From the NCBI RefSeq assembly GCF_014200675.1, contig NZ_JACHCI010000017.1, positions 1 through 64,000 on the forward strand: a stretch of DNA of 64,000 nucleotides, in the 5' to 3' direction. The notes under the pieces are model-generated. The model searched no databases and had not been told where the DNA came from. It saw nothing but the letters and a program-made list of their open reading frames with translations. Origin of the DNA: Janthinobacterium saanense. GTDB lineage: Bacteria; Pseudomonadota; Gammaproteobacteria; Burkholderiales; Burkholderiaceae_D. The position numbers were made by a program, and so were the translations under genes. Below, in pieces: positions 17,642 through 25,942 of this stretch (position 1 is its first letter; every line of letters starts with the position of its first letter).

Positions 17642-18540
17642 CGCTTGGCTTCTGCGATCACCGGCTGGCGGGCCAGTTCGATGAAGGCCCGCACGTAGTC
17701 AGTGGCGGTGTCCGTTTCGCGTGCGCCCAGGAAGATCTGCTTGGCAACGCCGCGCACACCCAGCCGCACAGGCACCACGTCCATCTTGACCGCGTATTCC
17801 TCGACTAGCCAGCGCGGCAGGGCGGCCACACCGCGGCCGCTGGCCACCATCTGCAGCATGATGTCGGTGGTTTCGATGGCTTTGTGGCGCTTGGGCGTGA
17901 CGCCGGCCGGCAACAGGAACTGATTGTAGATGTCCAGGCGCTCGATATCCACCGGGTAGCTGATGAGCACTTCCTGGGTCAGTTGCTGGGGTTTCACATA
18001 GGCCGCCGACGCCAGGGCATGGCCCTTGGCCACCACCAGCACTTGCTCATAGTCGAACACGGGTTCGAACTTCAGCCCCGGCTTGAACAGCGGGTCGGGC
18101 GTGACCAGCAGGTCGATCTCGTAGCCGAACAGCGCACCGATCCCGCCGAACTGGAACTTTTGCTTGACGTCCACATCCACGTCGGGCCATGCACTCAGAT
18201 AGGGCGAAACCACTTTGAGCAGCCACTGGTAGCAAGGGTGGCATTCCATGCCGATGCGCAAGGCACCGCGCTCGCCCTGCGCGAACTGGCCCAGGCGTTC
18301 CTCGGCCAGGTCCAGTTGCGGCAGCACCCGGTTCGCCACCGCCAGCAGGTACTGGCCGGCCTGCGTCAGGCGCAGGTTGCGCCCTTCGCGCAGCCAGACG
18401 TCGGTGCCCAGTTGCTGTTCCAGTTTCTTCATGCTGTGGCTCAGGGCCGACTGGGTCAGGTTCAGCACGCCCGCGGCAGCCGTCAACGAGCCTTGTTTCT
18501 CGACCTGTTGAACGATGCTGAGGTGGATGCGTTCAAGCAT
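17638..18540 (-). CDS. metR: MetR-like LysR regulator
   Basis: A 300-residue LysR regulator closely resembling MetR, the homocysteine-responsive activator of methionine genes. The HTH covers residues 5-60 (GSLTAAAGVLNLTQSALSHSMKKLEQQLG). In the effector domain IGMECHPCYQWL, VLISYPVDIERLDIYNQFLLPAGV and QMVASGRGVAALPRWLVEE parallel the E. coli MetR sequence very well. It leads a leftward pair with metF. It faces the FMN reductase-mesX-mesD genes across 127 bases containing repeated ATGAA/TTCAT half-sites, so it is the probable regulator of the whole locus. Confidence 0.9.
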   Translation of the reverse strand: MLERIHLSIVQQVEKQGSLTAAAGVLNLTQSALSHSMKKLEQQLGTDVWLREGRNLRLTQAGQYLLAVANRVLPQLDLAEERLGQFAQGERGALRIGMECHPCYQWLLKVVSPYLSAWPDVDVDVKQKFQFGGIGALFGYEIDLLVTPDPLFKPGLKFEPVFDYEQVLVVAKGHALASAAYVKPQQLTQEVLISYPVDIERLDIYNQFLLPAGVTPKRHKAIETTDIMLQMVASGRGVAALPRWLVEEYAVKMDVVPVRLGVRGVAKQIFLGARETDTATDYVRAFIELARQPVIAEAKR

Positions 18541-18554
18541 TTGGATGAGCCCTA

Positions 18555-18589
18555 TTCATGGATGTATGAAATAAAACCATTATACTTCA
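18555..18589. promoter_or_regulatory. MetR-type half-sites in the divergent control region
   Basis: TTCAT (18555-18559), ATGAA (18566-18570) and TTCAT (18585-18589) give two overlapping inverted arrangements between metR and the FMN reductase gene. The MetR consensus is built from TGAA and TTCA half-sites. The spacing here differs from the usual five bases, so the exact site is inferred. Confidence 0.5.
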
Positions 18590-18667
18590 TCGATCTCTGC
18601 CGCTATCATCGCTTCCTCGTTGTTGGCATTTCTTTGCCCTCGCACAGCTATCGATAGGAAAGAAAAA

Positions 18668-19249
18668 ATGACACGTCCATTGCGTTTAGTAGGGGTTTCC
18701 GGCGGGCTGCAACGCCCCTCCAAGGCTGCCGCCCTGACCGAGCACCTGATGGACCTGATCGCCGACGCATTCCCGTGCGAACAACGCCTGGTCGAACTGG
18801 GCCAGCTGGCACCGCAGTTTGCCGGCGCGAGCTGGCGCACCCATTTGCCCGAGACGGTGGAGCGTGAACTGTTAGCAGTCGAGCAAGCGGACATCCTGGT
18901 GGTGGCAACGCCGGTCTACCGCGGCTCCTACACGGGACTGTTCAAGCACTTCTTCGACTTCATTGACCAGGATGCCCTGATCGACAAGCCCGTTTTGCTG
19001 GCGGCCACCGGCGGCAGCGAGCGCCATGCCCTGATGATAGACCACCAGTTGCGGCCGCTGTTCAGCTTCTTCCAGGCACGCACATTGCCGCTGGGCGTCT
19101 ACGCGACCGACAAGGATTTCTTTGATTACCGTTTGCAGGACGAGGCCCTGATCGAGCGCGCCGCACTGGCGGTGCAACGGGCAATGCCCCTGGTCGAATT
19201 GACGCGCCATGCAAGATTTGCCACCGCCGGGGAGGTGGTCGCGGCTTGA
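18668..19249 (+). CDS. NAD(P)H-dependent FMN reductase (MsuE-like)
   Basis: A 193-residue flavodoxin-fold FMN reductase. ATG 18668 follows AGGAAAGA and begins MTRPLRLVGVSGG, whose GVSGGLQRPSKAA loop binds the flavin phosphate. VVATPVYRGSYTGLFKHFFD around residues 78-97 and AATGGSERHALMIDHQLRPLFSFF around 115-138 are typical of MsuE/SsuE-type enzymes. These supply reduced FMN to two-component monooxygenases. As the first gene ahead of mesX and mesD, it plausibly delivers FMNH2 to an oxygen-dependent step of that system. This is an inference from operon position. Confidence 0.88.
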   Translation: MTRPLRLVGVSGGLQRPSKAAALTEHLMDLIADAFPCEQRLVELGQLAPQFAGASWRTHLPETVERELLAVEQADILVVATPVYRGSYTGLFKHFFDFIDQDALIDKPVLLAATGGSERHALMIDHQLRPLFSFFQARTLPLGVYATDKDFFDYRLQDEALIERAALAVQRAMPLVELTRHARFATAGEVVAA

Positions 19250-19329
19250 AAAGAACAAAAATTGTAAAGCACTGAATACGCAATCACGTTATTCAGATTT
19301 TTTCGCAGAAATCAGGACACCAGATCACC

Positions 19330-20313
19330 ATGAGCAAAGATTTTGAATTTAACATCAAGAGTATTTCTTTCGATGAAAACTATCATCCATCAGACAATAC
19401 GCGTTTGACGACCAACTTTGCCAATCTGGCCAGAGGAGCGAGTCGCCAGGAGAACCTGCGCAATACCCTGAAGATGATAGACAATCGCTTCAATAACCTG
19501 GCGCATTGGGATAATCTGAAAGGTGATCGCTATTCTGTCGAACTCGACATCATTTCCGTTGAGATGAATATTGATGGCGCAGACGGCAATAATGCACTGC
19601 CCTTGATCGAGATATTGAAACCGAATATCGTCGATAAAAAAACCGAAGAACGCATCGATGGCATTGCCGGGAATAACTTCTCCTCGTACGTGCGCGATTA
19701 CGACTTCAGCGTGGTGCTGCCAGAGCATAACAATAATAAATCCAGCTTCAGCATCCCGGATAATTTCGGCGATTTCCACGGCAAGCTGTTCAAACACTTT
19801 GTAAAATCAGCCACTTACAAAGCGCACTTTAAAAAGCCGCCGGTGATCTGTATCAGTGCCTCGAGCAGCAAGATTTATCAGCGGACTGAAAACAAGCATC
19901 CCATCTTGGGTGTCGAGTATCAGCAAAATGAATTTTCGTCGACTGATCAATATTTCGAAAAAATGGGCATGCAAGTCCGTTACTTCATGCCGCCCAACAG
20001 TTTTGCACCTTTGGCATTTTATTTTATCGGTGATCTGCTGGGTGACTACACGAATCTTGAGCTGATCGGCACCATCAGCACGATGGAGACATTCCAAAAG
20101 ATTTACCGGCCCGAGATTTACAATGCCAATTCGGCGGCGGGGCAACTTTATCAGCCTAGCCTGAAGAATCAGGATTATTCATCGACGCAAATTGTCTATG
20201 ACCGGGAAGAGCGCAGCCAGTTGGCTGTCAAGCAGGGAAAATATACCGAAGAGCATTTCATCAAGCCCTATAAAAATGTTCTTGAACAATGGGCTGCTAA
20301 TTACGCTCTCTGA
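19330..20313 (+). CDS. mesX: DUF1852 protein MesX, required for MesD
   Basis: A 327-residue protein of the DUF1852 family. It opens with SKDFEFNIKSISFDENYHPSDNTRLTTNFANLARG, characteristic of the family, and later has RYFMPPNSFAPLAFYFIGDLLGDYTNLELIGTISTMETFQKIYRPEIYNANSA in short conserved blocks. Published genetics on MesD show that this family is needed, together with oxygen, for folate- and cobalamin-independent methionine synthesis; its chemistry is unknown. It lies 80 bases after the FMN reductase and 27 bases before mesD on the same strand, so the three are likely one transcript. Confidence 0.9.
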   Translation: MSKDFEFNIKSISFDENYHPSDNTRLTTNFANLARGASRQENLRNTLKMIDNRFNNLAHWDNLKGDRYSVELDIISVEMNIDGADGNNALPLIEILKPNIVDKKTEERIDGIAGNNFSSYVRDYDFSVVLPEHNNNKSSFSIPDNFGDFHGKLFKHFVKSATYKAHFKKPPVICISASSSKIYQRTENKHPILGVEYQQNEFSSTDQYFEKMGMQVRYFMPPNSFAPLAFYFIGDLLGDYTNLELIGTISTMETFQKIYRPEIYNANSAAGQLYQPSLKNQDYSSTQIVYDREERSQLAVKQGKYTEEHFIKPYKNVLEQWAANYAL

Positions 20314-20340
20314 TTAACCAATATATACGACATCACTATC

Positions 20341-21369
20341 ATGAAAAAATTATTGCCTACTTCAACCGCCGGCAGTTTGCCGAAACCGTCCTGGCTTGCA
20401 CAACCTGAAAAACTGTGGTCGCCATGGAAATTGCAAGATGAGGAATTAATCGAAGGCAAACAGGATGCCTTGCGTTTGTCATTGCACGAACAACAGCAGG
20501 CTGGCATCGATATTGTCAGCGATGGCGAGCAAACCCGTCAGCATTTTGTCACCACGTTTATTGAGCATCTCGATGGCGTTGATTTTGAAAAGCGTGAAAC
20601 TGTCAGAATTCGTGACCGCTATGACGCGAGTGTGCCGACCGTGGTTGGCGCGGTGAGCCGTCCAAAGTCGGTGTTTGTGGAAGACGCCAAGTTTTTACGC
20701 CAGCAAACCAAGCAGCCGATTAAATGGGCGCTGCCAGGTCCGATGACGATGATCGATACGCTGTATGACAGCCACTACAAGAGCCGCGAAAAACTGGCCT
20801 GGGAATTCGCCAAGATCCTGAATCAGGAAGCCCGCGAACTGGAAGCAGCCGGCGTCGACATCATCCAATTTGACGAACCCGCATTCAATGTCTTCTTTGA
20901 TGAAGTGAATGACTGGGGCGTTGCCACCCTGGAGCGGGCGATTGAAGGTCTCAAATGCGAAACCGCCGTACATATTTGCTATGGTTACGGCATCAAAGCC
21001 AATACGGACTGGAAAAATACGCTGGGCTCCGAGTGGCGTCAATATGAGGAATCGTTCCCCAAGCTGCAGCAATCCAATATCGATATCATCTCGCTGGAAT
21101 GCCACAACTCGCATGTGCCAATTGACCTGATTGAACTGATTCGCGGCAAAAAAGTGATGGTAGGCGCGATTGACGTGGCAAGCAATATCATTGAAACACC
21201 AGAAGAAGTCGCCAACACCCTGCGCAAAGCGTTGAAGTTTGTCGATGCCGACAAGCTCTACCCTTCCACCAACTGCGGCATGGCGCCACTGGCGCGTGCA
21301 GTAGCAAGAGGCAAACTCAATGCGCTCAGTGCCGGCGCAGAAATCATCCGCAGGGAACTCTCGGCCTGA
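20341..21369 (+). CDS. mesD: Core methionine synthase MesD
   Basis: A 342-residue protein matching only the catalytic (C-terminal) barrel of MetE. It methylates homocysteine to methionine without the folate-binding domain. The zinc site is complete: His211 and Cys213 in AVHICYG, Glu253 in SLECHNS and Cys312 in NCGMAP. GSLPKPSWL near residue 12 and IDIVSDGEQTRQ near 57 are the usual substrate-side motifs. The MesD family is reported in aerobic bacteria to need neither 5-methyl-tetrahydrofolate nor B12 but to need DUF1852 and oxygen; both the partner gene and a flavin reductase are adjacent here. The methyl donor is unknown. Confidence 0.92.
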   Translation: MKKLLPTSTAGSLPKPSWLAQPEKLWSPWKLQDEELIEGKQDALRLSLHEQQQAGIDIVSDGEQTRQHFVTTFIEHLDGVDFEKRETVRIRDRYDASVPTVVGAVSRPKSVFVEDAKFLRQQTKQPIKWALPGPMTMIDTLYDSHYKSREKLAWEFAKILNQEARELEAAGVDIIQFDEPAFNVFFDEVNDWGVATLERAIEGLKCETAVHICYGYGIKANTDWKNTLGSEWRQYEESFPKLQQSNIDIISLECHNSHVPIDLIELIRGKKVMVGAIDVASNIIETPEEVANTLRKALKFVDADKLYPSTNCGMAPLARAVARGKLNALSAGAEIIRRELSA

Positions 21370-21378
21370 TAGGTGCGA

Positions 21379-21425
21379 GGGGCAGTACTGCTCCCCCGGC
21401 ATCAAATATGCATTTGCACCGGGGG
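21379..21425. terminator. Possible bidirectional hairpin between mesD and the YcaO gene
   Basis: CCCCCGG (21393-21399) can pair with CCGGGGG (21419-21425), and an alternative hairpin uses GGGGCAG / CTGCTCCCC (21379-21396). The two overlap and neither has a T-run, so this is a weak call between two convergent genes. Confidence 0.35.
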
Positions 21426-21462
21426 AACGTCATCATTGCCCATCCAGCGATAGCCTGTCAGC

Positions 21463-23667
21463 CTAGCTGGCTTTCAGCGCTGCCTTGCCGCGCGCCACAT
21501 GCAATTTCCTGTAGCTGTCGATCAGGCGTTCGTGGCGTTCCAGGCCTTCCAGTTTCATGCTGGTGGGCGTCAGGCCGAAGAAGCGTACGCTGCCGTCGAC
21601 GGAGCCCATCACCGCGTCCATGCGTTCATTGCCATACATGCGGCGGAAATTGACGATGTAGTCGTCCAACTCCAGTTCGTCATCGAGCTGCACTTCCAGC
21701 ACCACGTTCAAGGCTTGATAAAACAGTTTGCGCTCGACCGTGTTGTCGTTGTATTGCAGGAAGGTTTCCACCAGCTCTTTTGCTTCGTCGAATTGCTGCA
21801 AGACCAGCTGGATCAGCAGCTTCAATTCCAGGGTCGTCAGTTGGCCCCAGACGGTATTTTCATCAAATTCGATGCCGATCAAAGTGGCGATGTCGCCGTA
21901 TTCGTCCAGCTCGCTGTTTTCCAGGCGGTCGAGCAAGTCTTCCAGGCTGGCATTGTCCAGGCGGTGCAAGTTCAATATGTCCGAGCGGAACAGCAGCGCC
22001 TTGTTGGTGTTGTCCCAGATCAAATCTTCGACTGGATACACTTCCGAATAACCGGGTACCAGAATGCGGCAGGCGGTCGCGCCCAGCTGGTCATACACGG
22101 CCGTGTAGACTTCCTTGCCCATCTCTGCGAGGATGCCGAACAGCGTGGCGGCTTCTTCGGCATTGGAGTTGTCGCCGCGACCGGAAAAATCCCACTCGAC
22201 AAAATCGTAGTCCGCCCTGGCGCTGAAAAAGCGCCACGAAACGATGCCGCTCGAATCGATGAAGTGCTCGACGAAGTTGTTTGGTTCGGTGACGGCTTCG
22301 CTGGCAAACGTAGGCTGCGGCAAATCGTTCAAGCCTTCGAAACTGCGGCCTTGCAGCAATTCCGTCAGGCTGCGTTCCAGCGCCACTTCCAGGCTTGGGT
22401 GAGCGCCGAACGAGGCGAACACGCCGCCCGTGCGCGGGTTCATCAGGGTGACGCACATCACGGGATAGGTGCCGCCCAGCGACGCATCTTTCACCAGCAC
22501 GGGGAAGCCCTGCTCTTCCAGCCCGGCAATGCCGGCCAGGATGCCAGGGTATTTCGCCAGCACTTCTTGCGGTACATCCGGCAAGGCGATTTCGCCTTCG
22601 AGGATTTCGCGTTTCACGGCCCGTTCGAAAATTTCCGACAGACATTGCACCTGTGCTTCAACCAGGGTGTTGCCAGCGCTCATGCCATTGCTGACGTAGA
22701 GGTTTTCGATCAGGTTCGACGGGAAATATACGGTCGCGCCATCGGACTGGCGCACATACGGCAGCGAGCAGATGCCGCGCTCTGTATTGCCGGAGTTGGT
22801 GTCGATCAGGTGTGAACCACGCAGCTCGCCATCGGGGTTGTAGATGTCCAGGCAGTAGTCATCGAGTATCTCTTTCGGCAGCGTATCCTTGCGGCCAGGC
22901 TTGAACCAGCGCTCGTTCGGGTAATGCACGAACTCGGCGTTGGCGATATCCTCGCCCCAGTACGCGCCGGCATAGAAATGGTTGTTGCTGAGGCGTTCGA
23001 TGTATTCGCCCAAGGCCGAGGCCAGTGCGCTTTCCTTGGTCGATCCCTTGCCGTTGGTAAAGCACATCGGCGAGTGCGCATCGCGGATATGCAGCGACCA
23101 CACGTTGGGAATGATGTTGCGCCACGAAGCGATTTCAATCTTGATGCCCAGGCCGGCCAGCAGGCCCGACATATTGGCGATGGTTTGTTCCAGCGGCAGG
23201 TCCTTGCCGGCAATATAGGTGCTCGCGCCAGGCGCAGGATTCAAGGTCAGCAAGGCTTGCGCATCGGCGTCCAGGTTGTCAACTTCTTCGATCACGAACT
23301 CGGGACCGGCCTGCACCACTTTTTTCACCGTGCAACGGTCGATCGAGCGCAAGATGCCTTGGCGGTCCTTGGCCGAGATATCGGCTGGCAATTCGACCTG
23401 GATCTTGAAAATCTGCTGGTAGCGGTTTTCCGGATCAACGATATTGTTTTGCGACAAGCGGATATTTTCGGTCGGAATATTGCGTGTTTCACAATACAAC
23501 TTCACAAAATAAGCCGCGCACAAGGCCGATGAAGCCAAAAAGTAATCGAACGGACCGGGCGCCGAGCCATCGCCCTTGTAGCGGATGGGCTGGTCGGCGA
23601 TGACCGTGAAATCATCGAACTTGGCTTCAAGACGTAGCTTATCGAGGAAGTTGACCTTAATTTCCAT
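21463..23667 (-). CDS. OsmC-YcaO fusion protein
   Basis: A 734-residue two-domain protein. Residues 1-145 are OsmC-like (DQPIRYKGDGSAPGPFDYFLASSALCAAYFVKLYC), with the cysteine that acts in peroxide-reducing OsmC proteins. Residues 180-560 are a YcaO ATP-binding domain (GKGSTKESALASALGEYIERLSNNHF, EAQVQCLSEIFERAVKREI). The rest is an acidic helical tail found in E. coli YcaO. E. coli YcaO supports beta-methylthiolation of ribosomal protein S12; many other YcaO proteins make peptide azolines or thioamides. No precursor peptide is seen nearby, favouring the S12-type housekeeping role. ATG 23667 (MEIKVNFLDKL) is preferred to the 23691 start because it begins the OsmC fold. Confidence 0.88.
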   Translation of the reverse strand: MEIKVNFLDKLRLEAKFDDFTVIADQPIRYKGDGSAPGPFDYFLASSALCAAYFVKLYCETRNIPTENIRLSQNNIVDPENRYQQIFKIQVELPADISAKDRQGILRSIDRCTVKKVVQAGPEFVIEEVDNLDADAQALLTLNPAPGASTYIAGKDLPLEQTIANMSGLLAGLGIKIEIASWRNIIPNVWSLHIRDAHSPMCFTNGKGSTKESALASALGEYIERLSNNHFYAGAYWGEDIANAEFVHYPNERWFKPGRKDTLPKEILDDYCLDIYNPDGELRGSHLIDTNSGNTERGICSLPYVRQSDGATVYFPSNLIENLYVSNGMSAGNTLVEAQVQCLSEIFERAVKREILEGEIALPDVPQEVLAKYPGILAGIAGLEEQGFPVLVKDASLGGTYPVMCVTLMNPRTGGVFASFGAHPSLEVALERSLTELLQGRSFEGLNDLPQPTFASEAVTEPNNFVEHFIDSSGIVSWRFFSARADYDFVEWDFSGRGDNSNAEEAATLFGILAEMGKEVYTAVYDQLGATACRILVPGYSEVYPVEDLIWDNTNKALLFRSDILNLHRLDNASLEDLLDRLENSELDEYGDIATLIGIEFDENTVWGQLTTLELKLLIQLVLQQFDEAKELVETFLQYNDNTVERKLFYQALNVVLEVQLDDELELDDYIVNFRRMYGNERMDAVMGSVDGSVRFFGLTPTSMKLEGLERHERLIDSYRKLHVARGKAALKAS

Positions 23668-23815
23668 GAGAATATTCCAAACAATGCGCAAAATGATGTA
23701 GCCGCCATTATCCGTTCTTTTGGCGGACAGCGGTTCGAATGATCAGGGAACATGCGCAGTATTGAATGAATCAGGGCGCAGCACCGTCGATCTTCCTGAT
23801 GGATGCACTCCTTTT

Positions 23816-23964
23816 ATTTACACAGTAAAGCAACAGAAGTATGGCGATAGGCCGCCCTATTCATGCTATATCACTGTGTTTATATCAAAGAGCATCAAAT
23901 ACACGCTAAACTATCATTTATATGCATCAGACTCCCCATTAATGCGATATTAAACTGTGTATAT
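23816..23964. promoter_or_regulatory. Repeated ACTGTGT motifs upstream of the HipA-like gene
   Basis: ATTTACACAGT (reverse copy, 23816-23826), ACTGTGTTTATAT (23873-23885) and ACTGTGTATAT (23954-23964) lie in the AT-rich 295-base gap. The last copy overlaps the presumed HipA start. They could be operator sites for the HTH partner; the link is inferred. Confidence 0.35.
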
Positions 23965-25249
23965 GACTAAAGAATGCACACTGCAAGTCTTCATTGACGG
24001 CGCGTGGCGCGATGCCGCCGCCCTCACTCTCATGGGCGAGCAACTGCACGGAGTGAAAGCGCAAACTTTCCTGAGCTATGAAGGCAATTATGTACTGGAG
24101 CACTTTTACCGGGAAGACGCGGCCGCTCTGTCGGCGATGTACAAAGTCGATCTTTCCCTCATCAACACGCCAAGCTGGCCGCCATTCCTGATCGATTTGC
24201 TGCCGCAGGGTTACGGGCGCAAGGAATTGCTGCATCAATTGCAGCGGGATGAGAACGCCGGCCCTGGAGCGGACTGGGATCTGCTGTGTGCCGGTGCGGG
24301 AAATCCGATAGGTAATATTCGCGTCAAGGAAGCGCATGCGTGGGTGAGTGAGCGTACTCTTGGGCAAGGGTATGGATTTACCATGGAGGAGGTCGTGGAG
24401 CGTGCAGGAGATTTCAATGAATACCTGGCGCAGCAAGGCCTCTTTCTTGCCGGCTCTTCCGGGGTGCAGGGGGAGTGGCCGAAGATACTGCTGACGCGTG
24501 CGCACGACGGACTGTTTTATCTTGATCATGCCCTTCCCGACGAGCAAGCTCACAAGCACTACATTGTCAAGTTTGGCCGTGGCGCGAATCAGGCGCTTGC
24601 CAATATTCTGATATGTGAGGCCCCGTACATGCAGCTGGCGCGCAAGCTGGGTTTAAGTGTTCACGATGATTTGTTGTTACGCGATCGGGCATTGTTTATT
24701 CCGCGCTTTGACCGCGAGGTAGTCGACGGCCGGGTAAGGCGTCATGGACAGGAAAGTGTCGCTTCGGTTTGCGGGTTGAGCCAGTTTGGCGAGGTTCCTA
24801 GCCATAATAAATTCCTGTCCGATTTCATGTTTATTGCTTCTGATATGGCCAGGGAAACGATCGAATACGTCAAGCGCGATATAGCCAATATCGTACTGGG
24901 TAATACCGATAACCATGCCCGCAATACAGCCATCCAGCGCCGCGACGATGGCCATATCGGCTTGACGCCCCTATTCGATTTTGCGCCCATGTTTTTGCAT
25001 CCCGATGGCATTGCGCGGCGCATGCGTTGGGAGTTCGATGATGGAGGCGCGCCGCAATGGGCGAGCGTGATTGAACAAGCTGCGCAGACCGCTGCCATGG
25101 ATGCGGAAGACCTCTGCGCGGCAGTTACGGACATGATCGAGCCGCTAGGTACGTTAATGGATGATGCCTATGCCTTGGGTATCGGTGAAATGATTGAGGT
25201 AAAACGCCTGACGATAGAAAATAATCTGAAGCAGTTAAGGAAGCTCTGA
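23963..25249 (+). CDS. HipA-like serine/threonine kinase toxin
   Basis: A 428-residue HipA-family kinase. E. coli HipA phosphorylates glutamyl-tRNA synthetase and causes persistence; the target here is unknown. The N-terminal HipA_N-like part (VFIDGAWRDAAALTLMG, PSWPPFLIDLLPQGYGR) precedes a nucleotide loop LAGSSGVQGEWPKILLT, the catalytic loop LGNTDNHARNTAIQ and the metal-binding LTPLFDFAPMF. All kinase motifs look intact. No clear ribosome-binding site precedes ATG 23963 and an in-frame GTG lies at 23957. Its stop overlaps the start of the following HTH gene (TGATG), giving toxin-first order, opposite to classical hipBA. Confidence 0.85.
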   Translation: MTKECTLQVFIDGAWRDAAALTLMGEQLHGVKAQTFLSYEGNYVLEHFYREDAAALSAMYKVDLSLINTPSWPPFLIDLLPQGYGRKELLHQLQRDENAGPGADWDLLCAGAGNPIGNIRVKEAHAWVSERTLGQGYGFTMEEVVERAGDFNEYLAQQGLFLAGSSGVQGEWPKILLTRAHDGLFYLDHALPDEQAHKHYIVKFGRGANQALANILICEAPYMQLARKLGLSVHDDLLLRDRALFIPRFDREVVDGRVRRHGQESVASVCGLSQFGEVPSHNKFLSDFMFIASDMARETIEYVKRDIANIVLGNTDNHARNTAIQRRDDGHIGLTPLFDFAPMFLHPDGIARRMRWEFDDGGAPQWASVIEQAAQTAAMDAEDLCAAVTDMIEPLGTLMDDAYALGIGEMIEVKRLTIENNLKQLRKL

Positions 25250-25548
25250 TGGACAAACGGTATGCCACTTTGACTGCGTCAGAGCAAAATCAGCTGCGCC
25301 GAGAGTTGATGGAACGGCTGGCGGCGACACCGGAGTTGCCGATCCCCCAGGTGATACGCGATATCCGCAAGACCTTGCGTTTCACGATTCCTGAGTACGC
25401 GAAGATTTGCAATGTTTCTGCACGCACCTTGCAAGATATCGAGCGCGGTGTGTCCAGTCCCACGCTCGATACGGTGGACAAGCTGTTGCGGCCGATGGGC
25501 ATGCGGGCCGGCGCCGTATTGGCGGTGCCGCAGAGAGAAAAAAATTGA
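25249..25548 (+). CDS. HipB-like HTH antitoxin
   Basis: A 99-residue protein with a Cro/C1-type helix-turn-helix at about residues 40-90 (IRKTLRFTIPEYAKICNVSARTLQDIERG, then SPTLDTVDKLLRPMG). Such partners bind the HipA kinase and repress the operon. The N-terminal 35 residues are polar and helical. Coupled one base into the stop of the kinase gene, it is almost certainly its antitoxin and operon repressor; the pairing is inferred from position and family. Confidence 0.82.
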   Translation: MDKRYATLTASEQNQLRRELMERLAATPELPIPQVIRDIRKTLRFTIPEYAKICNVSARTLQDIERGVSSPTLDTVDKLLRPMGMRAGAVLAVPQREKN

Positions 25549-25562
25549 GTGCGGCATATTGA

Positions 25563-25913
25563 TCAGCCTTCACGCGGGCCCTTGGAAAACTGCGCGTCAA
25601 ACCAGACATCCTCATAGTCGGGCGCCAGGATCACGCACCATCCTGGCGGCAAGGCCAGGTAGGGCAGGATTGCCGGGCAAACTTCTTCCAGGTGCGCCGC
25701 GTGCAGCGGCTGGTAAAAACCGGGATCGGCCGCGTAATCGCCGCCATAGATATACCAGCCGCAGCTGCCGTTTTCCGGCGGTATCCGGGTCGCATACAGC
25801 GGCAGTTTATCCAGCGTGTCGAGGGCGATGCCTACCTTTTGTTCCATCTCGGGAGGCAGGTAGCCGGCGTCAAAGCGCTGGCAGATAGCGCGTTGTTTGT
25901 CAGGCATAATCAT
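25563..25913 (-). CDS. Imm33-like protein
   Basis: A 116-residue protein with the motif series GWYIYGGDYAADPGFYQPLHAAHLEE and LPYLALPPGWCVILAPDYEDVWFD, which I associate with the Imm33-like domain family. These small proteins are found next to polymorphic-toxin genes as immunity factors, but many copies stand alone. The start is placed at ATG 25913; 25907 is possible. It is convergent with the HipB-like gene, 15 bases apart, and lies just downstream of a secreted PLD nuclease gene on the same strand. That neighbour is the only candidate partner. Confidence 0.68.
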   Translation of the reverse strand: MIMPDKQRAICQRFDAGYLPPEMEQKVGIALDTLDKLPLYATRIPPENGSCGWYIYGGDYAADPGFYQPLHAAHLEEVCPAILPYLALPPGWCVILAPDYEDVWFDAQFSKGPREG

Positions 25914-25942
25914 GGGGATAGTCAGTCTCCTTCCTGGCAGCT

